56,480 nt of DNA from Gemmatimonadales bacterium. Its GTDB lineage: Bacteria; Gemmatimonadota; Gemmatimonadetes; Gemmatimonadales; GWC2-71-9. The translations under genes were made by a program, and so were the position numbers. Under the pieces are notes generated by a model. It worked only from the letters and a program-made list of their open reading frames with translations, made no database searches and had not been told where the DNA came from. Positions 40,578-50,963 of this stretch are shown here, in pieces. The stretch spans positions 1 through 56,480 of the forward strand of contig JAWKQM010000016.1 in assembly GCA_041390145.1 (NCBI GenBank), given 5' to 3'. The stretch's first letter is position 1; each line of letters begins with the position of its first letter.

Positions 40578-43500
40578 CTAACCGAGCACCACCCGAACCT
40601 GGTGGCGTTGATGGTCATCGGTGAGCGGGACCCCGTCCTGGACGTCCAGCGACACGCCATCGAGTTCGAGCGTTGTAACGCCGCGCCCGGCGCCGCGCGG
40701 ATTCTCCACGACGATGTCATAGTGGGTGGTACCGCGGCGGTACGTCATGGAGTACGTCGGCCAGACGGCAGGAATACACGGGTCGAGCAGCAGGCGGTCG
40801 GCGTGCAGGCGGAAGCCAAGGAGCCACTCGAGACCGGCCCGGTACACCCACCCCGCCGACCCGCTGTACCAGGTCCACCCGCCGCGCCCGATGTGCGGGG
40901 TCTCCGCATATACGTCGCCGGCCAGCACGTAGGGCTCGACCTGGTAGCGATCGACGCCGGCTGGCGTGGCGGTGTGGTTGATGGGGTTGAGGATCGCCAG
41001 CAGTTCCGCGGCCTTGTCCCCGTCACCCTGCATCGCGAACGCGATGACGGCCCAGGCCGCGGCATGGGTGTACTGCCCGCCGTTCTCGCGCACTCCCGGC
41101 AGGTAGCCCTTGATGTAGCCAGGCTCCATCGGGCCGTCGTCGAACGGTGGCTCCAGGAGCAGCAAGATCGCGTCCTTGCGCCGCACCAGCCTCTCGTCGA
41201 GCGAGGCCATCGCCTGGCGGGCCTGTGCCGGGTCGGCCACGCCCGATATGACGCTCCATGACTGGGCGATCGAGTCGATGCGGCATTCGTCATTGGTGCT
41301 TGAGCCCAGCGGTGTCCCATCATCGAAGTACGCCCGCCGGAACCATTGACCGTCCCAGCCAGCCTCTCGCACCGCCTCCGTGAGGGACGCCAGACGCTGG
41401 CTCCACGCCTGAACACGCGTGGATTCACCCTGCGCTCTCGCAAGGGGAATCCAGGTCTTGAGAACCGAGGCCAGGAACCAGGCCAGCCAGACGCTCTCCC
41501 CCTTACCGCCCGCACCGACGCGGTTCATCCCGTCGTTCCAGTCGCCGGTACCCATCAGCGGCAGGCCGTGCTGTCCCACCTCCAGGCTCCGGTCGATGGC
41601 GCGGGCGCAGTGTTCGTACAACGTGCCCTCCTCCTCCGACACGCGAGGCTCGAAGTAGGACTCCAGCTGCCCGTCCGCCAGCACCTGTCCCGCCAGGAAG
41701 GGAATGCGCTCTTCCAGGACCCCGCGGTCGGCGGTAACCTCGAGGTAGTGTCCCACCACGTAGGGGAGCCACAGAAGGTCATCGGTCATCCGGGTCCGGA
41801 TTCCCCGCCCGCTTGGCTCGTGCCACCAATGCTGGACATCTCCCTCAACGAACTGCCGCCCCGCGCTCTTGAGGAGGTGCGCCCGCGCCAGATCGCTCCT
41901 CGACACCATGAGTGCCATGACGTCCTGCAGCTGATCGCGGAAGCCATAGGCGCCGCTCGATTGATAGAGGGCAGTCCGCCCCCAGACGCGGCAGGCCAGC
42001 GTCTGGTAGAGCAACCAGCCGTTGAGCAGGAGGTCCAGCGACCGGTCGGGCGTCTTGACCTGCACCGTGGACAGGATGTCGTCCCACTGGCCGGTCACCG
42101 CGTTCAGGCTGGCGTCCAGGTCGGCGGTCCGGTAGCGGGCAATCAGTTCGCGGGCCTGCTCACGCGTCTCGGTCTCCCCCAGGAGCAGGACCACTTCCGC
42201 GCGTTCGCCCGGTGCCAGCACCACCTCCTGTTGCAGCACGCAGCAGGGATCGAGGGCAGCGCCGCTCCGGCCAGAAAGCGCCTCCCGCCGCACGAGCGCG
42301 GCCGGTCGGGCCGGCGTGCCGTTCCGGCCGAGGAACTCGGTACGATCCGCCGTCCACCGGACCTGTTTCCCCGCCAGGTCGGCGAAGGCGATGCGGGTGC
42401 TGAAGTCGCCGTTCCAGGGGTTGCGGGCGAACATCGCTCCGGTGGTGCCGTCCATTTCCGTGATGATATATGGGGCGGCGTCGCCCCGCGTGGTCCCCAG
42501 CACCCAGTCGAGATAGGCCGTGGCCGAGAGCCGCCGGGTGTCTTGCGAATTGTTCACCAGGACCAGGCGCGCCACCTTGAGCGGATCGTGTTGCGGTACG
42601 AAGTGCACCAGTTCCATCTTCACATCGTGAGCTTCGCACGCGAACCGGGTGAACCCCCTGCCATGGCGGACGTCGAACGCGCTGCCCGGCTCACGCATCG
42701 GCAACGGCGTCGGGCTCCACACGTCGCCCGACTCCTCGTCCCGGATATAGAACATCTCGCTCGGCGGGTCGCTGACCGGGTCATTTGCCCAGGGGGTGAT
42801 TCGGTTCGCCTGGCTGTTGACCGACCAGCTGCACCCGGCACCCGCCTCCGAGACCAGGCATCCGAATTCTGCGTTGGCGAGCACATTGACCCACGGCGCC
42901 GGGGTCCATCGCCCGGGCCGCAACACCGTCCGGTACTCGCGTCCGTCCTTGTCGAAGCCGCCGAGTCCGTTGAAATACTCCAGCGCCGTTTCGTCGATCA
43001 CCCCGTCGGCCTCGACGGCGGGCGCCTCCGTGAGGCGCGGAGGGGGAATCATCGCCGAGGCGTCGGGCAACAGCACCCGCGCCACCTGCGCGGCGAGGGT
43101 GCCGTCTTGGCTGGACAGGAAGACGCGGGCCACACTCTCCAGCACGTCGCGTTGCCCCGGCGTGACGTGGTCTGCCCGGAGGGTATACACGCGCCCCAGC
43201 GCCTCCTGGCCGTCCTTGCGTGGCATCGTCGAGGCGACGCGCACGAGGGTGTCGAGCAGGGTCTGCAGATCCTGCACGTACGACGGCGCACGATCGTTCA
43301 GGATGACGAGATCGACCGCGAGTCCCTTCATCCGCCAGTACTCATGGGCGCGCAGCAACTGCCGGACGATGCCGACGTCGTCGGCCTCGTCGATCTGTAC
43401 CAGCACAATCGGGAGGTCGCCCGAAATTCCGTGGGTCCAGAGGGCACCCACCCCCTCGCATTGCCGCGCGATCACTTCGCTGGGGGCGCGGGAGGCACGG

Positions 43501-46500
43501 TCGACATAGAGAAGCGCGCTCGCCACCGACTGGAAGAGCTGCGCCTCGTCGGGCCCGATGCCGAGATGGTGCAGCTGCACCATTGCCCGCGTCCAGGCCA
43601 TGGTCGCCGCCCGCTCGAAGATGGTGACGTCGTTGTACTTCTCGGCGAGTTCCAGCACACCCTCGCGGGTGGCGTCCACCAGCGTCGAGAAGACCAGTCG
43701 CACCGTCTTGCCTGGGGGCAGCCGAACCCGGCGGCGCAGACTCACGATCGGATCGAGCACCGGCCCGGTGGTGTCCGACAGCGGGGAGGCCTCCCATTCC
43801 ACCAACGGCGCGTGCACGCCGCGCCCCCGGCCGAGGAACTGTCGCCGGTCGGTTTCCCATTCCACCTTGCCGACCGTCTCCCCTTCCACCGCGAGCACGT
43901 GGGCCAGCCAGACGGTCGGGTCCTCGGGCGCCCGGGGTCGGCGGGTCGCGAGGAGGGTATTCCGTTCCGGGACGCACTCGGTCTGGACGAAGAGATTCGA
44001 GAAGGCAGGGTGACCGGCGTCCGCCGCCGGAGGCGCGAGGACGACCTCGGCGTAGGAGGTCACCTCGATCTCCCGCGCGCGCGCTGCGTGGTTCGTGATC
44101 GACACCCGGCGCACTTCGGCGTCATCTTCGGATGACACGATGACCTCGAGCCGCGTCTCGAGGGTCCCGTCCCGGCGGACGAACTCGGCACGGTCCTCCG
44201 CGAACGACACGTCGTAACTGTCCGGCTCCTCCCCGCTCGGCTGGTATCCCGCCGACCACCGCTCCCCACTGTTCACGTCGCGGAGGTAGAAGTACGCCCC
44301 CGTGTCGTCGCTGGTGACGTCCTCGCGCCACCGGGTGATCGCCAGGTCGTGCCACCGGCTGAAGCCTGAGCCGGCCGCGGTCAGCATCACGGCGTAGCGC
44401 CCGTTGGACAGCAGGTGCACCCGCGGCGTGGCGCCGTGCGGGGTGGTGAAGTGGCGGGTGTTGGGCGGCACCAGCTCACGGATGTCGCCGAGGGCCGCGG
44501 CCGGGGCCACCTGGGGCCGCACCACCGCCACGTCCCGCGGCATCCGTTCCTGGAGCAGCAGCTCGCTCGCCTGCACCATGGGCTCGGTGTGGAAGCGGGT
44601 GCGCATCCCGCCGTGGTGCAGCAGGTTCCCGATGGCGACGATCAGCATCCCCTGGTGATGCGCCATGTACATCGTGACCACGCCCTTGGTCGTGTCAGCC
44701 GGGAGACGCGCGGGCGTGTAGTCCAGCGCCTCAACGAACCCGTACCGCCCGCCCGCGCCGGCGTCGAGGAGCGCCCGGAAGTTCCGCGCCGCCGCGATCG
44801 GGTCGATCATCGTGGCCAGCCCGGTGGCGTACGGCGCAATGACAAGATCATCCGCCAGCCCGCGCCGAAGCCCCAGCCCGGGCACCCCGAAGTTGGAATA
44901 CTGGAAGGTCATCCCCAGGTCGCGGGCGAAGTAGCCGGATTCTGAGACCCCCCAGGGGACGCCACGCTCTGCGCCGTACGCGATTTGGCGCTGGAGCATG
45001 AGGGTGGCGGTCTGATCCAGGAGGCTTTCCGGTGGCGCACGCATAAGCAGGCGCGGCATCAGGTACTCGAACATTGAGCCCGACCATGACAGCAGGACAG
45101 CATTCTTGCCGACCGGTGCCAGGGGACGCCCCAATCGAAACCAGTGCTTGACCGGCACCTCGCCCTTGGCGATGGCGACGAAACTCAGCAGGCGCGCCTC
45201 GGACGCGAGGAGATCGTAGCGGCCCGAATCAAGGCTGCCATCCGACATCCGGTAGCCGATCGAGAACAGCATCCGGACGGGGTCGAAAAGGAAGCCAAAC
45301 TCCATCTCGGTGACGAGCCGCCGCGCCTCCTCCGCCAGCCGGGCGAGGCGCTGCGCCAGCGCGGAGCCAGCCGCCGCCGAGCGTTCGAGGGTGCCCAGCA
45401 GGGCATCGGCGGCCCGCTGGGCCGCGGCGGGCTCTCCCCCCTCGGGGACCTGAGTCTGCCGCGCCACGAGATCGTGGACCACCCCCTCGCACCGCTTCGG
45501 CAGCTCCCGCAGCGTCATTGGCGTGCCCAACGTCGCCATGATCGGCGCCAGCGCCGGGGGCGGCCGGAGCCGAGCCCAGGGCATCAGCCCGTCGAGGTCC
45601 CGGGCCAGGGTCTCGACCGCCCGCCGCAGGGCCTCCGCCCCCGAGTGGAGGGTGGACGCCGAGGGCTCAGTCGCCTTGCTCCCCGCGTCCCGGGCCAGGC
45701 TGGCCGCCGAGGTCGACGCCGCGTCGAGCTCCGCCAGCCGCGCCGCCCATTCCGTCGGCGTGGCCGGCCGCTGGGCGGCGAGGCGCACCACCACGTCGAG
45801 CGCCTCCAGCATCCGTTCGCGGTTGGCCGCGTCATTCGCGCCCCCCCTTGCCGAAGCCAGCACCGCTTCCCGCAGCAGGTCGGCTGCGTCCTCGACGCCT
45901 TCCATCCCGGCGTGGAGGAGAATCGGCTGATCAAGGATCTCCCAGCAGGCCTGACTCAACGTGAGCAGGGCACCGGCCAGGTTGCCGCTGTCCACCGAGG
46001 ACACGTACCGCGGCTCCAGCGGCTGCCCGTTGCTGGTGTCGTACCAGTTGAAAAGGTGGCCGCGGAATTTCTCCAAGCCGGCCACCGTCCGGAGTGTGGC
46101 CTCGAGGCGGTCGGCCAGGTCGAGGGTGCCGATCCACCCGAAGTCCCGCGCCGACACGGCGGTGAGGAGGTAGAGGCCGACATTGGTCGGCGAGGTTCGC
46201 TCCGCGATCACCGGGTCCGGGTCTTCCTGGAAATTGTCAGGCGGGAGGGCGCGACTCTCCGGCGTCACGAACGTCGTGAAGTAGCTCCAGGTGCGCCTGG
46301 CAATCCGGCGGAGCAGCCGTACGTCCTCCGGCGGGAGCGCGGCGGTGCGACTGCTGGGGATCGGACGGCTGACGGCGAAGGCGATGGAGGGGGCCAGGGC
46401 CCAGAGCGCGATGACGGGGGTCGCCACGAGCCAGGCGGCGGGGTGTGTGGCCACGGCAACGGCTGCGACGGCGGCCAGCACCAGCCCGCCCGCCATCGCC

Positions 46501-49304
46501 CGATGGAACGCCGGTCTCGTCACCGGGGTTCGCGGAGCAACCGTGGCCATCGCCTTCCATTCGAGCAGGTGCCGGCCGGTGATGTAGAGCCGCACGAGCG
46601 TCCGCACAATGGCATCGGTCATCACCCACGCCTGATGCGCGATCATCGTGACGGTAAAGGCAAACTGTGCGACGGCCGACCGGATGTCCCGGCCCACGGC
46701 CCGGAGGTGCATCCGCTTGGAGATGCCCGGCACCCTGGGCAGCAGACCACCAAAGACCGGAAGAAAGGTGGGGATGGCGAGCACGGCGAGGATGAAGCCC
46801 GTCCAGACGTCCGGCCGGGACGCGGGCCATCCCCACGCGGCCAGGAGCGTCAGGAACGCCAGGGGCATGGAGAGCGTGCGCCGGAGATTGTCGAGCATCT
46901 TCCAGCGCCCGACCTTGGAGAAGGGATGGCGCAGGATCCACGGAAGGAGTTGCCAGTCTCCCCGGGCCCAGCGATGTTGCCGTCCGGTCGCGGTGAGGTA
47001 GTTGGAAGGCGCCGCCTCGAAGAGCTCGATGTCGGTGACCAGGCCCGCTCGAGCGAAGAGACCTTCGAACAGGTCGTGGCTCAGCAGGGCGTTCTCCGGC
47101 ACGCGCCCCGCGAGGGCCGCTTCGAACGCGTCAACGTCGTAGATCCCCTTGCCGGTGTAGGAGCCCTCCCCGAACAGGTCCTGATACACGTCCGACACCG
47201 CCGCCGAGTACGGGTCGATCCCGGCCGAGACCGACGACATCCGCTGGAACAGGGATCCAGCCCGGCCCGGCAGCGTCGGGGTCACGCGTGGTTGCAGGAC
47301 ACCGTATCCCTCGACGACGCACCTGGTGACCGGGTCGAGTCGGGGCCGGTTGAGCGGATGCGCCATGGTACCGACCAGGCGCCGGACGCTGCCGCCGGGA
47401 AGCCGGGTGTCGGAGTCGAGGGTCAGGACGTAGCGCACTCCCGTGGGCACCTCCACACCTTCCGGCAGCGCAAAGAAACTGGTGTCGACCGCCCCGCGCA
47501 GGAGCCGGTTCAGTTCGTGCAGCTTCCCTCGCTTCCGTTCCCATCCCATCCAGACGCCTTCGCTCTCATTCCATTGGCGCGCACGATGGAAGACGAAGAA
47601 GCGCGCCCCGCCGCCGACCGCCGGCCCGTGCCGCTTGTTCAGGGCCGCCACACCGGCGAGGGCCGCCGCCAGGATAGGCTCGTCGTCGGGACGATGCTCG
47701 GTCGGTGCATCCGACCAGTCGGAGAGCAGGGCAAATCGCACGTCGCCGTCGGCGTTGCCGAGGAAGTGGACTTCGAGCCGCTCGACCTGTTCCTCGACGT
47801 CGTCGAGCCCGGTCAGGAGGGTCGGCACCACCACCATCGTGCGGCAGTCCGCCGGCACGCCGGCCGGCCACTCGAATCGGGGCAGGAGCCGCGGTGTGAC
47901 GACGGTCGTGATCTCGCGATTGAGCAGCGCGACCGCGAGATCCGAGGCGGGGATGAGCGCCAGCAATCCGAGCACGAGCAAGCCGGTGGGTGACAGCCCG
48001 GCCATGGCGTCGAGTGCGATGGGGCCGGCCAACACAAGCGCGGTGAACAACAGCAGTGTTCCAAAGAACCCCAGCGTCGCCGCGTTGATGAACCTGCGGC
48101 CGAGGCGAAGTCGAAGGCTGGGGCGGAATCCGATACTCTGTTCAAACGCAATCCGCCCTCGCCCGATCAGGTAGTAGCCGGCATCCCGAATCCGGGCCTC
48201 CGAACCATCGGCCGGGTCGGCTGAATCACCGTGCGCCGCCTCGGCGTGCTGCAGCGCCGCCTGGGCAACTTCGAGTTCTGGCCGCTCCGAGCCGCGTGCG
48301 AGCGCTTCAATCGCATGCCGATAGTCGTCCCGGCTCGCAAAATCCATCGCGGCGTAGTCACTGCTGGCCCGCAGCGCCCGATCGACGAGACTGACGCTCT
48401 CGAAGAACTCGGTCCAGTCGAGCGCGGCAATCAACCGCATGCTCGTGATGACGTTGCGCACCGTGACGGTGGTGGCCGCCTCCCGCTGGTGCTCCTGCAG
48501 GGTGATCTCCGCCGGGGTTGTGCCCTGGGCCGCCAGGCGCCGCTGCAGAAAGGCGAGCCCCGGCGTGAGCCCGGGGTCGTAGTTCCGCAACCGCTGGAGC
48601 AGCTCGACCACGAAGCTCGGCGACAATCGGCGACGGTCAGCGGTCATGCGCTTCAGCGCGAGCGCCGCCTCGTCACTCTCCTCCGGACTGAGCAGCGCCT
48701 CGGCGAGTTGTTGCGCCTGCTGCTGGGCGGCCCGGCTGCTGCTCATGGCATCCGAGAGTCGTCGCAGGTTTTCGATCAGGACCACGCGCAACACGATCGG
48801 GACCGCCCACAGCTCGCCAATGGTCAGGGGCTGGACCCGCTGGTAGGCCAGCACGAAGCGGCGGAGCATTTCCGGATCCATCCGGCTGTCGGTGTGCGCC
48901 ACAAAGGCCCACGCCACGCCATAGACGCGGGGATAGCCGGCAAACGGGCCGTCCGCCAACTTGGGCAATCCGCGATAGAAGCCGACGGAGAGGTCGCTCC
49001 GGATCTGGCGGAGCTGCTCGGCGGTGACGTAGAAGTTGTCCACCAGCCATTCGGCGGCGGGCGTGATCCACTTGTCCGCCTTGAGGGCTGCCGCGATGGC
49101 ACGGTTCGATTCGCGCAGCACGCGCGCATTGTCATCCACGCGGGAGAGCAACGACCGCCCGGACGCCACACCCTTGATGACGCCCTGCGCCGCCGCAAGG
49201 CTCTCCGCATGCTGCTCCAGCCGTTCAATGCCGAACAGATCGGCGCGGATCGGGGGTTCGACCGCGTCGCGCCGCCTCGTCGTGAAGGGGAGTGCGATAT
49301 TCAC
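40578..49304 (-). CDS. ndvB: cyclic beta-1,2-glucan synthase (NdvB/ChvB family)
   Basis: 2,908 residues, the normal very large size for this family. An N-terminal helical region (1-400) and membrane helices (about 405-470) precede a GT84 glycosyltransferase domain (about 490-800). The latter has the LDSDTRLPGG motif near residue 630 and the QHRWARGD priming motif near 775. More membrane helices follow (about 815-1000). A glycoamylase-like middle domain (about 1010-1580), the cyclisation domain now classed as GH189 as I recall, comes next. C-terminal GH94-type phosphorylase modules carry the catalytic GDWNDGMNRVG near residue 2588. The enzyme makes a UDP-glucose-primed beta-1,2-glucan chain, trims it and closes the ring for the periplasm. 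It is preceded by phosphoglucomutase (3-bp gap) and a GH144-like glucanase, which fits. Confidence 0.93.
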   Translation of the reverse strand: MNIALPFTTRRRDAVEPPIRADLFGIERLEQHAESLAAAQGVIKGVASGRSLLSRVDDNARVLRESNRAIAAALKADKWITPAAEWLVDNFYVTAEQLRQIRSDLSVGFYRGLPKLADGPFAGYPRVYGVAWAFVAHTDSRMDPEMLRRFVLAYQRVQPLTIGELWAVPIVLRVVLIENLRRLSDAMSSSRAAQQQAQQLAEALLSPEESDEAALALKRMTADRRRLSPSFVVELLQRLRNYDPGLTPGLAFLQRRLAAQGTTPAEITLQEHQREAATTVTVRNVITSMRLIAALDWTEFFESVSLVDRALRASSDYAAMDFASRDDYRHAIEALARGSERPELEVAQAALQHAEAAHGDSADPADGSEARIRDAGYYLIGRGRIAFEQSIGFRPSLRLRLGRRFINAATLGFFGTLLLFTALVLAGPIALDAMAGLSPTGLLVLGLLALIPASDLAVALLNREITTVVTPRLLPRFEWPAGVPADCRTMVVVPTLLTGLDDVEEQVERLEVHFLGNADGDVRFALLSDWSDAPTEHRPDDEPILAAALAGVAALNKRHGPAVGGGARFFVFHRARQWNESEGVWMGWERKRGKLHELNRLLRGAVDTSFFALPEGVEVPTGVRYVLTLDSDTRLPGGSVRRLVGTMAHPLNRPRLDPVTRCVVEGYGVLQPRVTPTLPGRAGSLFQRMSSVSAGIDPYSAAVSDVYQDLFGEGSYTGKGIYDVDAFEAALAGRVPENALLSHDLFEGLFARAGLVTDIELFEAAPSNYLTATGRQHRWARGDWQLLPWILRHPFSKVGRWKMLDNLRRTLSMPLAFLTLLAAWGWPASRPDVWTGFILAVLAIPTFLPVFGGLLPRVPGISKRMHLRAVGRDIRSAVAQFAFTVTMIAHQAWVMTDAIVRTLVRLYITGRHLLEWKAMATVAPRTPVTRPAFHRAMAGGLVLAAVAAVAVATHPAAWLVATPVIALWALAPSIAFAVSRPIPSSRTAALPPEDVRLLRRIARRTWSYFTTFVTPESRALPPDNFQEDPDPVIAERTSPTNVGLYLLTAVSARDFGWIGTLDLADRLEATLRTVAGLEKFRGHLFNWYDTSNGQPLEPRYVSSVDSGNLAGALLTLSQACWEILDQPILLHAGMEGVEDAADLLREAVLASARGGANDAANRERMLEALDVVVRLAAQRPATPTEWAARLAELDAASTSAASLARDAGSKATEPSASTLHSGAEALRRAVETLARDLDGLMPWARLRPPPALAPIMATLGTPMTLRELPKRCEGVVHDLVARQTQVPEGGEPAAAQRAADALLGTLERSAAAGSALAQRLARLAEEARRLVTEMEFGFLFDPVRMLFSIGYRMSDGSLDSGRYDLLASEARLLSFVAIAKGEVPVKHWFRLGRPLAPVGKNAVLLSWSGSMFEYLMPRLLMRAPPESLLDQTATLMLQRQIAYGAERGVPWGVSESGYFARDLGMTFQYSNFGVPGLGLRRGLADDLVIAPYATGLATMIDPIAAARNFRALLDAGAGGRYGFVEALDYTPARLPADTTKGVVTMYMAHHQGMLIVAIGNLLHHGGMRTRFHTEPMVQASELLLQERMPRDVAVVRPQVAPAAALGDIRELVPPNTRHFTTPHGATPRVHLLSNGRYAVMLTAAGSGFSRWHDLAITRWREDVTSDDTGAYFYLRDVNSGERWSAGYQPSGEEPDSYDVSFAEDRAEFVRRDGTLETRLEVIVSSEDDAEVRRVSITNHAARAREIEVTSYAEVVLAPPAADAGHPAFSNLFVQTECVPERNTLLATRRPRAPEDPTVWLAHVLAVEGETVGKVEWETDRRQFLGRGRGVHAPLVEWEASPLSDTTGPVLDPIVSLRRRVRLPPGKTVRLVFSTLVDATREGVLELAEKYNDVTIFERAATMAWTRAMVQLHHLGIGPDEAQLFQSVASALLYVDRASRAPSEVIARQCEGVGALWTHGISGDLPIVLVQIDEADDVGIVRQLLRAHEYWRMKGLAVDLVILNDRAPSYVQDLQTLLDTLVRVASTMPRKDGQEALGRVYTLRADHVTPGQRDVLESVARVFLSSQDGTLAAQVARVLLPDASAMIPPPRLTEAPAVEADGVIDETALEYFNGLGGFDKDGREYRTVLRPGRWTPAPWVNVLANAEFGCLVSEAGAGCSWSVNSQANRITPWANDPVSDPPSEMFYIRDEESGDVWSPTPLPMREPGSAFDVRHGRGFTRFACEAHDVKMELVHFVPQHDPLKVARLVLVNNSQDTRRLSATAYLDWVLGTTRGDAAPYIITEMDGTTGAMFARNPWNGDFSTRIAFADLAGKQVRWTADRTEFLGRNGTPARPAALVRREALSGRSGAALDPCCVLQQEVVLAPGERAEVVLLLGETETREQARELIARYRTADLDASLNAVTGQWDDILSTVQVKTPDRSLDLLLNGWLLYQTLACRVWGRTALYQSSGAYGFRDQLQDVMALMVSRSDLARAHLLKSAGRQFVEGDVQHWWHEPSGRGIRTRMTDDLLWLPYVVGHYLEVTADRGVLEERIPFLAGQVLADGQLESYFEPRVSEEEGTLYEHCARAIDRSLEVGQHGLPLMGTGDWNDGMNRVGAGGKGESVWLAWFLASVLKTWIPLARAQGESTRVQAWSQRLASLTEAVREAGWDGQWFRRAYFDDGTPLGSSTNDECRIDSIAQSWSVISGVADPAQARQAMASLDERLVRRKDAILLLLEPPFDDGPMEPGYIKGYLPGVRENGGQYTHAAAWAVIAFAMQGDGDKAAELLAILNPINHTATPAGVDRYQVEPYVLAGDVYAETPHIGRGGWTWYSGSAGWVYRAGLEWLLGFRLHADRLLLDPCIPAVWPTYSMTYRRGTTHYDIVVENPRGAGRGVTTLELDGVSLDVQDGVPLTDDHQRHQVRVVLG

Positions 49305-49307
49305 CGG

Positions 49308-50963
49308 TCAGCTGCCCCCACCGGCGCCCAGCAGGCGCCGAACGATGTCAGCCGCATCCGCCTGGATACGCGCCAGATGATCCGGCCCGGCGAAGCTCTC
49401 GGCATACAGCTTGTAGACATCCTCCGTGCCCGACGGGCGAACGGCGAACCACCCCCGCGCGGTGACCACCTTGACCCCGCCGATCGGCGCACCGTTGCCC
49501 GGCGCGGTCGTCAGCCTGGCGGTGATCGCGTCGTCCGCGAGGGTCGTGTCGGTGAGCTGCTCTGTAGTCAGCTTTCGCAACGTGCTCCGTTCCGCCGCCG
49601 TGGCCGGGGCATCGATCCGCTGGTAGGCAAAGTCGCCGAAGTCGCGGGTCAGTTCCTCGTAGAGCGCACCGGGGTCCCGTCCGGTGACGGCGGTCATCTC
49701 CGCGGCCAGAAGCCCGAGCGCGATGCCATCCTTGTCCGTCGTCCATACCGACCCGTCGCGGCGCAGCAGCGACGCGCCGGCGCTTTCCTCTCCGCCGAAC
49801 GCGAGCGTACCGTCCGTCAGTCCCGGAACAAACCACTTGAACCCGACCGGAACCTCGACCAGGGGCCGGCCAAGTCGCGTCGCCACGCGGTCGATCATGC
49901 TGGTACTCACCAGCGTCTTGCCAATCCCGGCCGACGCCGGCCACGACGGCCGGTGCGCGAACAGGTATGCGATGGCGGCGGACAGGTAGTGGTTGGGGTT
50001 CAGCAGCCCCGCCGAGGCGGTGACAATGCCGTGCCGATCGTGGTCGGTGTCGCACGCCCACGCCACGTCGAACCGGTCCTTCATGTGGAGGAGGCGCTGC
50101 ATGGCATAGGACGAGGAGGGATCCATGCGGATCTGCCCGTCCCAGTCCACCGTCATGAAGCGGAAGGTTGGATCCACCTCATCGCTCACCACGGTCAGCG
50201 GCAAGCCGAAGTGTTCCGCGATCCGGCCCCAGTACGCGACACCGGCACCGCCCAGTGGATCGACGCCGAGGCGGAGACCGGAATGCGTCACCGCCTCCAT
50301 GTCCACCACATTGGCCAGGTCCGGCACATAGGCAGCCATAAAGTCATGCAGCCGGGTGGTGCTGGCGTGTTGCGCCCGGGCGAACGGCACGCGCTTGACT
50401 TGCGCGTTCCTGTCCGCCAGCAGGGCGTTGGCGCGATCCTCGATCCAGCCGGTGATGGCGGTCTCGGCTGGCCCGCCATGGGGAGGGTTGTACTTGAAGC
50501 CACCGTCGCGCGGGGGATTGTGTGACGGTGTGATGACGATCCCGTCCGCCCGCGCGGCGGGCCGGGCGCGATTGTGCACCAGGACTGCGTGCGAGACCAC
50601 GGGCGTCGGGGTGTAACCGTGCTGCGCGTCGATCCGCACCTCGACCCCGTTGGCGGCCAGCACCTCGAGGGCACTCGCCCACGCCGACGCCGACAGCGCA
50701 TGCGTATCGGCCCCCAGGACCAGTGGGCCGTCGATCCCCTGCCCCCGGCGGTAGTCACAGATGGCCTGGGTGATCGCCAGGATGTGCGACTCGTTGAACG
50801 CCGTGTCGAGCGACGAACCGCGGTGCCCCGACGTCCCAAACGCCACGCGCTCTGTGGGGATGTCCAGATCAGGTTGGCGCGTGTAATAGGCCGTCATCAG
50901 CCGCGGCACGTCGACCAGCATGGCCGCCGTGGCCGGCTTCCCGGCGCGCGGATCAATGGTCAT
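49308..50963 (-). CDS. pgm: phosphoglucomutase (alpha-D-glucose phosphate-specific)
   Basis: 551 residues of the alpha-phosphohexomutase family: AFGTSGHRGSSLDTAFNE near the N-terminus, catalytic Ser147 in VITPSHNPPRDGG, the metal-binding DTDHDRHG, sugar-binding GGEESAGASLL, and phosphate-binding RPSGTEDVYK at the C-terminus. Length is that of E. coli Pgm. It converts glucose-6-phosphate to glucose-1-phosphate, the precursor for UDP-glucose used by the cyclic glucan synthase encoded directly downstream. Its start overlaps the GH144-like gene by 11 bp. Confidence 0.94.
   Translation of the reverse strand: MTIDPRAGKPATAAMLVDVPRLMTAYYTRQPDLDIPTERVAFGTSGHRGSSLDTAFNESHILAITQAICDYRRGQGIDGPLVLGADTHALSASAWASALEVLAANGVEVRIDAQHGYTPTPVVSHAVLVHNRARPAARADGIVITPSHNPPRDGGFKYNPPHGGPAETAITGWIEDRANALLADRNAQVKRVPFARAQHASTTRLHDFMAAYVPDLANVVDMEAVTHSGLRLGVDPLGGAGVAYWGRIAEHFGLPLTVVSDEVDPTFRFMTVDWDGQIRMDPSSSYAMQRLLHMKDRFDVAWACDTDHDRHGIVTASAGLLNPNHYLSAAIAYLFAHRPSWPASAGIGKTLVSTSMIDRVATRLGRPLVEVPVGFKWFVPGLTDGTLAFGGEESAGASLLRRDGSVWTTDKDGIALGLLAAEMTAVTGRDPGALYEELTRDFGDFAYQRIDAPATAAERSTLRKLTTEQLTDTTLADDAITARLTTAPGNGAPIGGVKVVTARGWFAVRPSGTEDVYKLYAESFAGPDHLARIQADAADIVRRLLGAGGGS

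Noticed and set aside
48301..48330. CAATCGCATG half-site resembling the operator motif
   Set aside because: Only one arm is present and it lies inside the ndvB coding region.
41346..50525. Long plus-strand open frames of 764-949 codons opposite ndvB and pgm (41346-44135, 45144-47993, 48231-50525)
   Set aside because: Antisense to the clear cyclic glucan synthase and phosphoglucomutase; composition is that of a shadow frame and no motif was seen.
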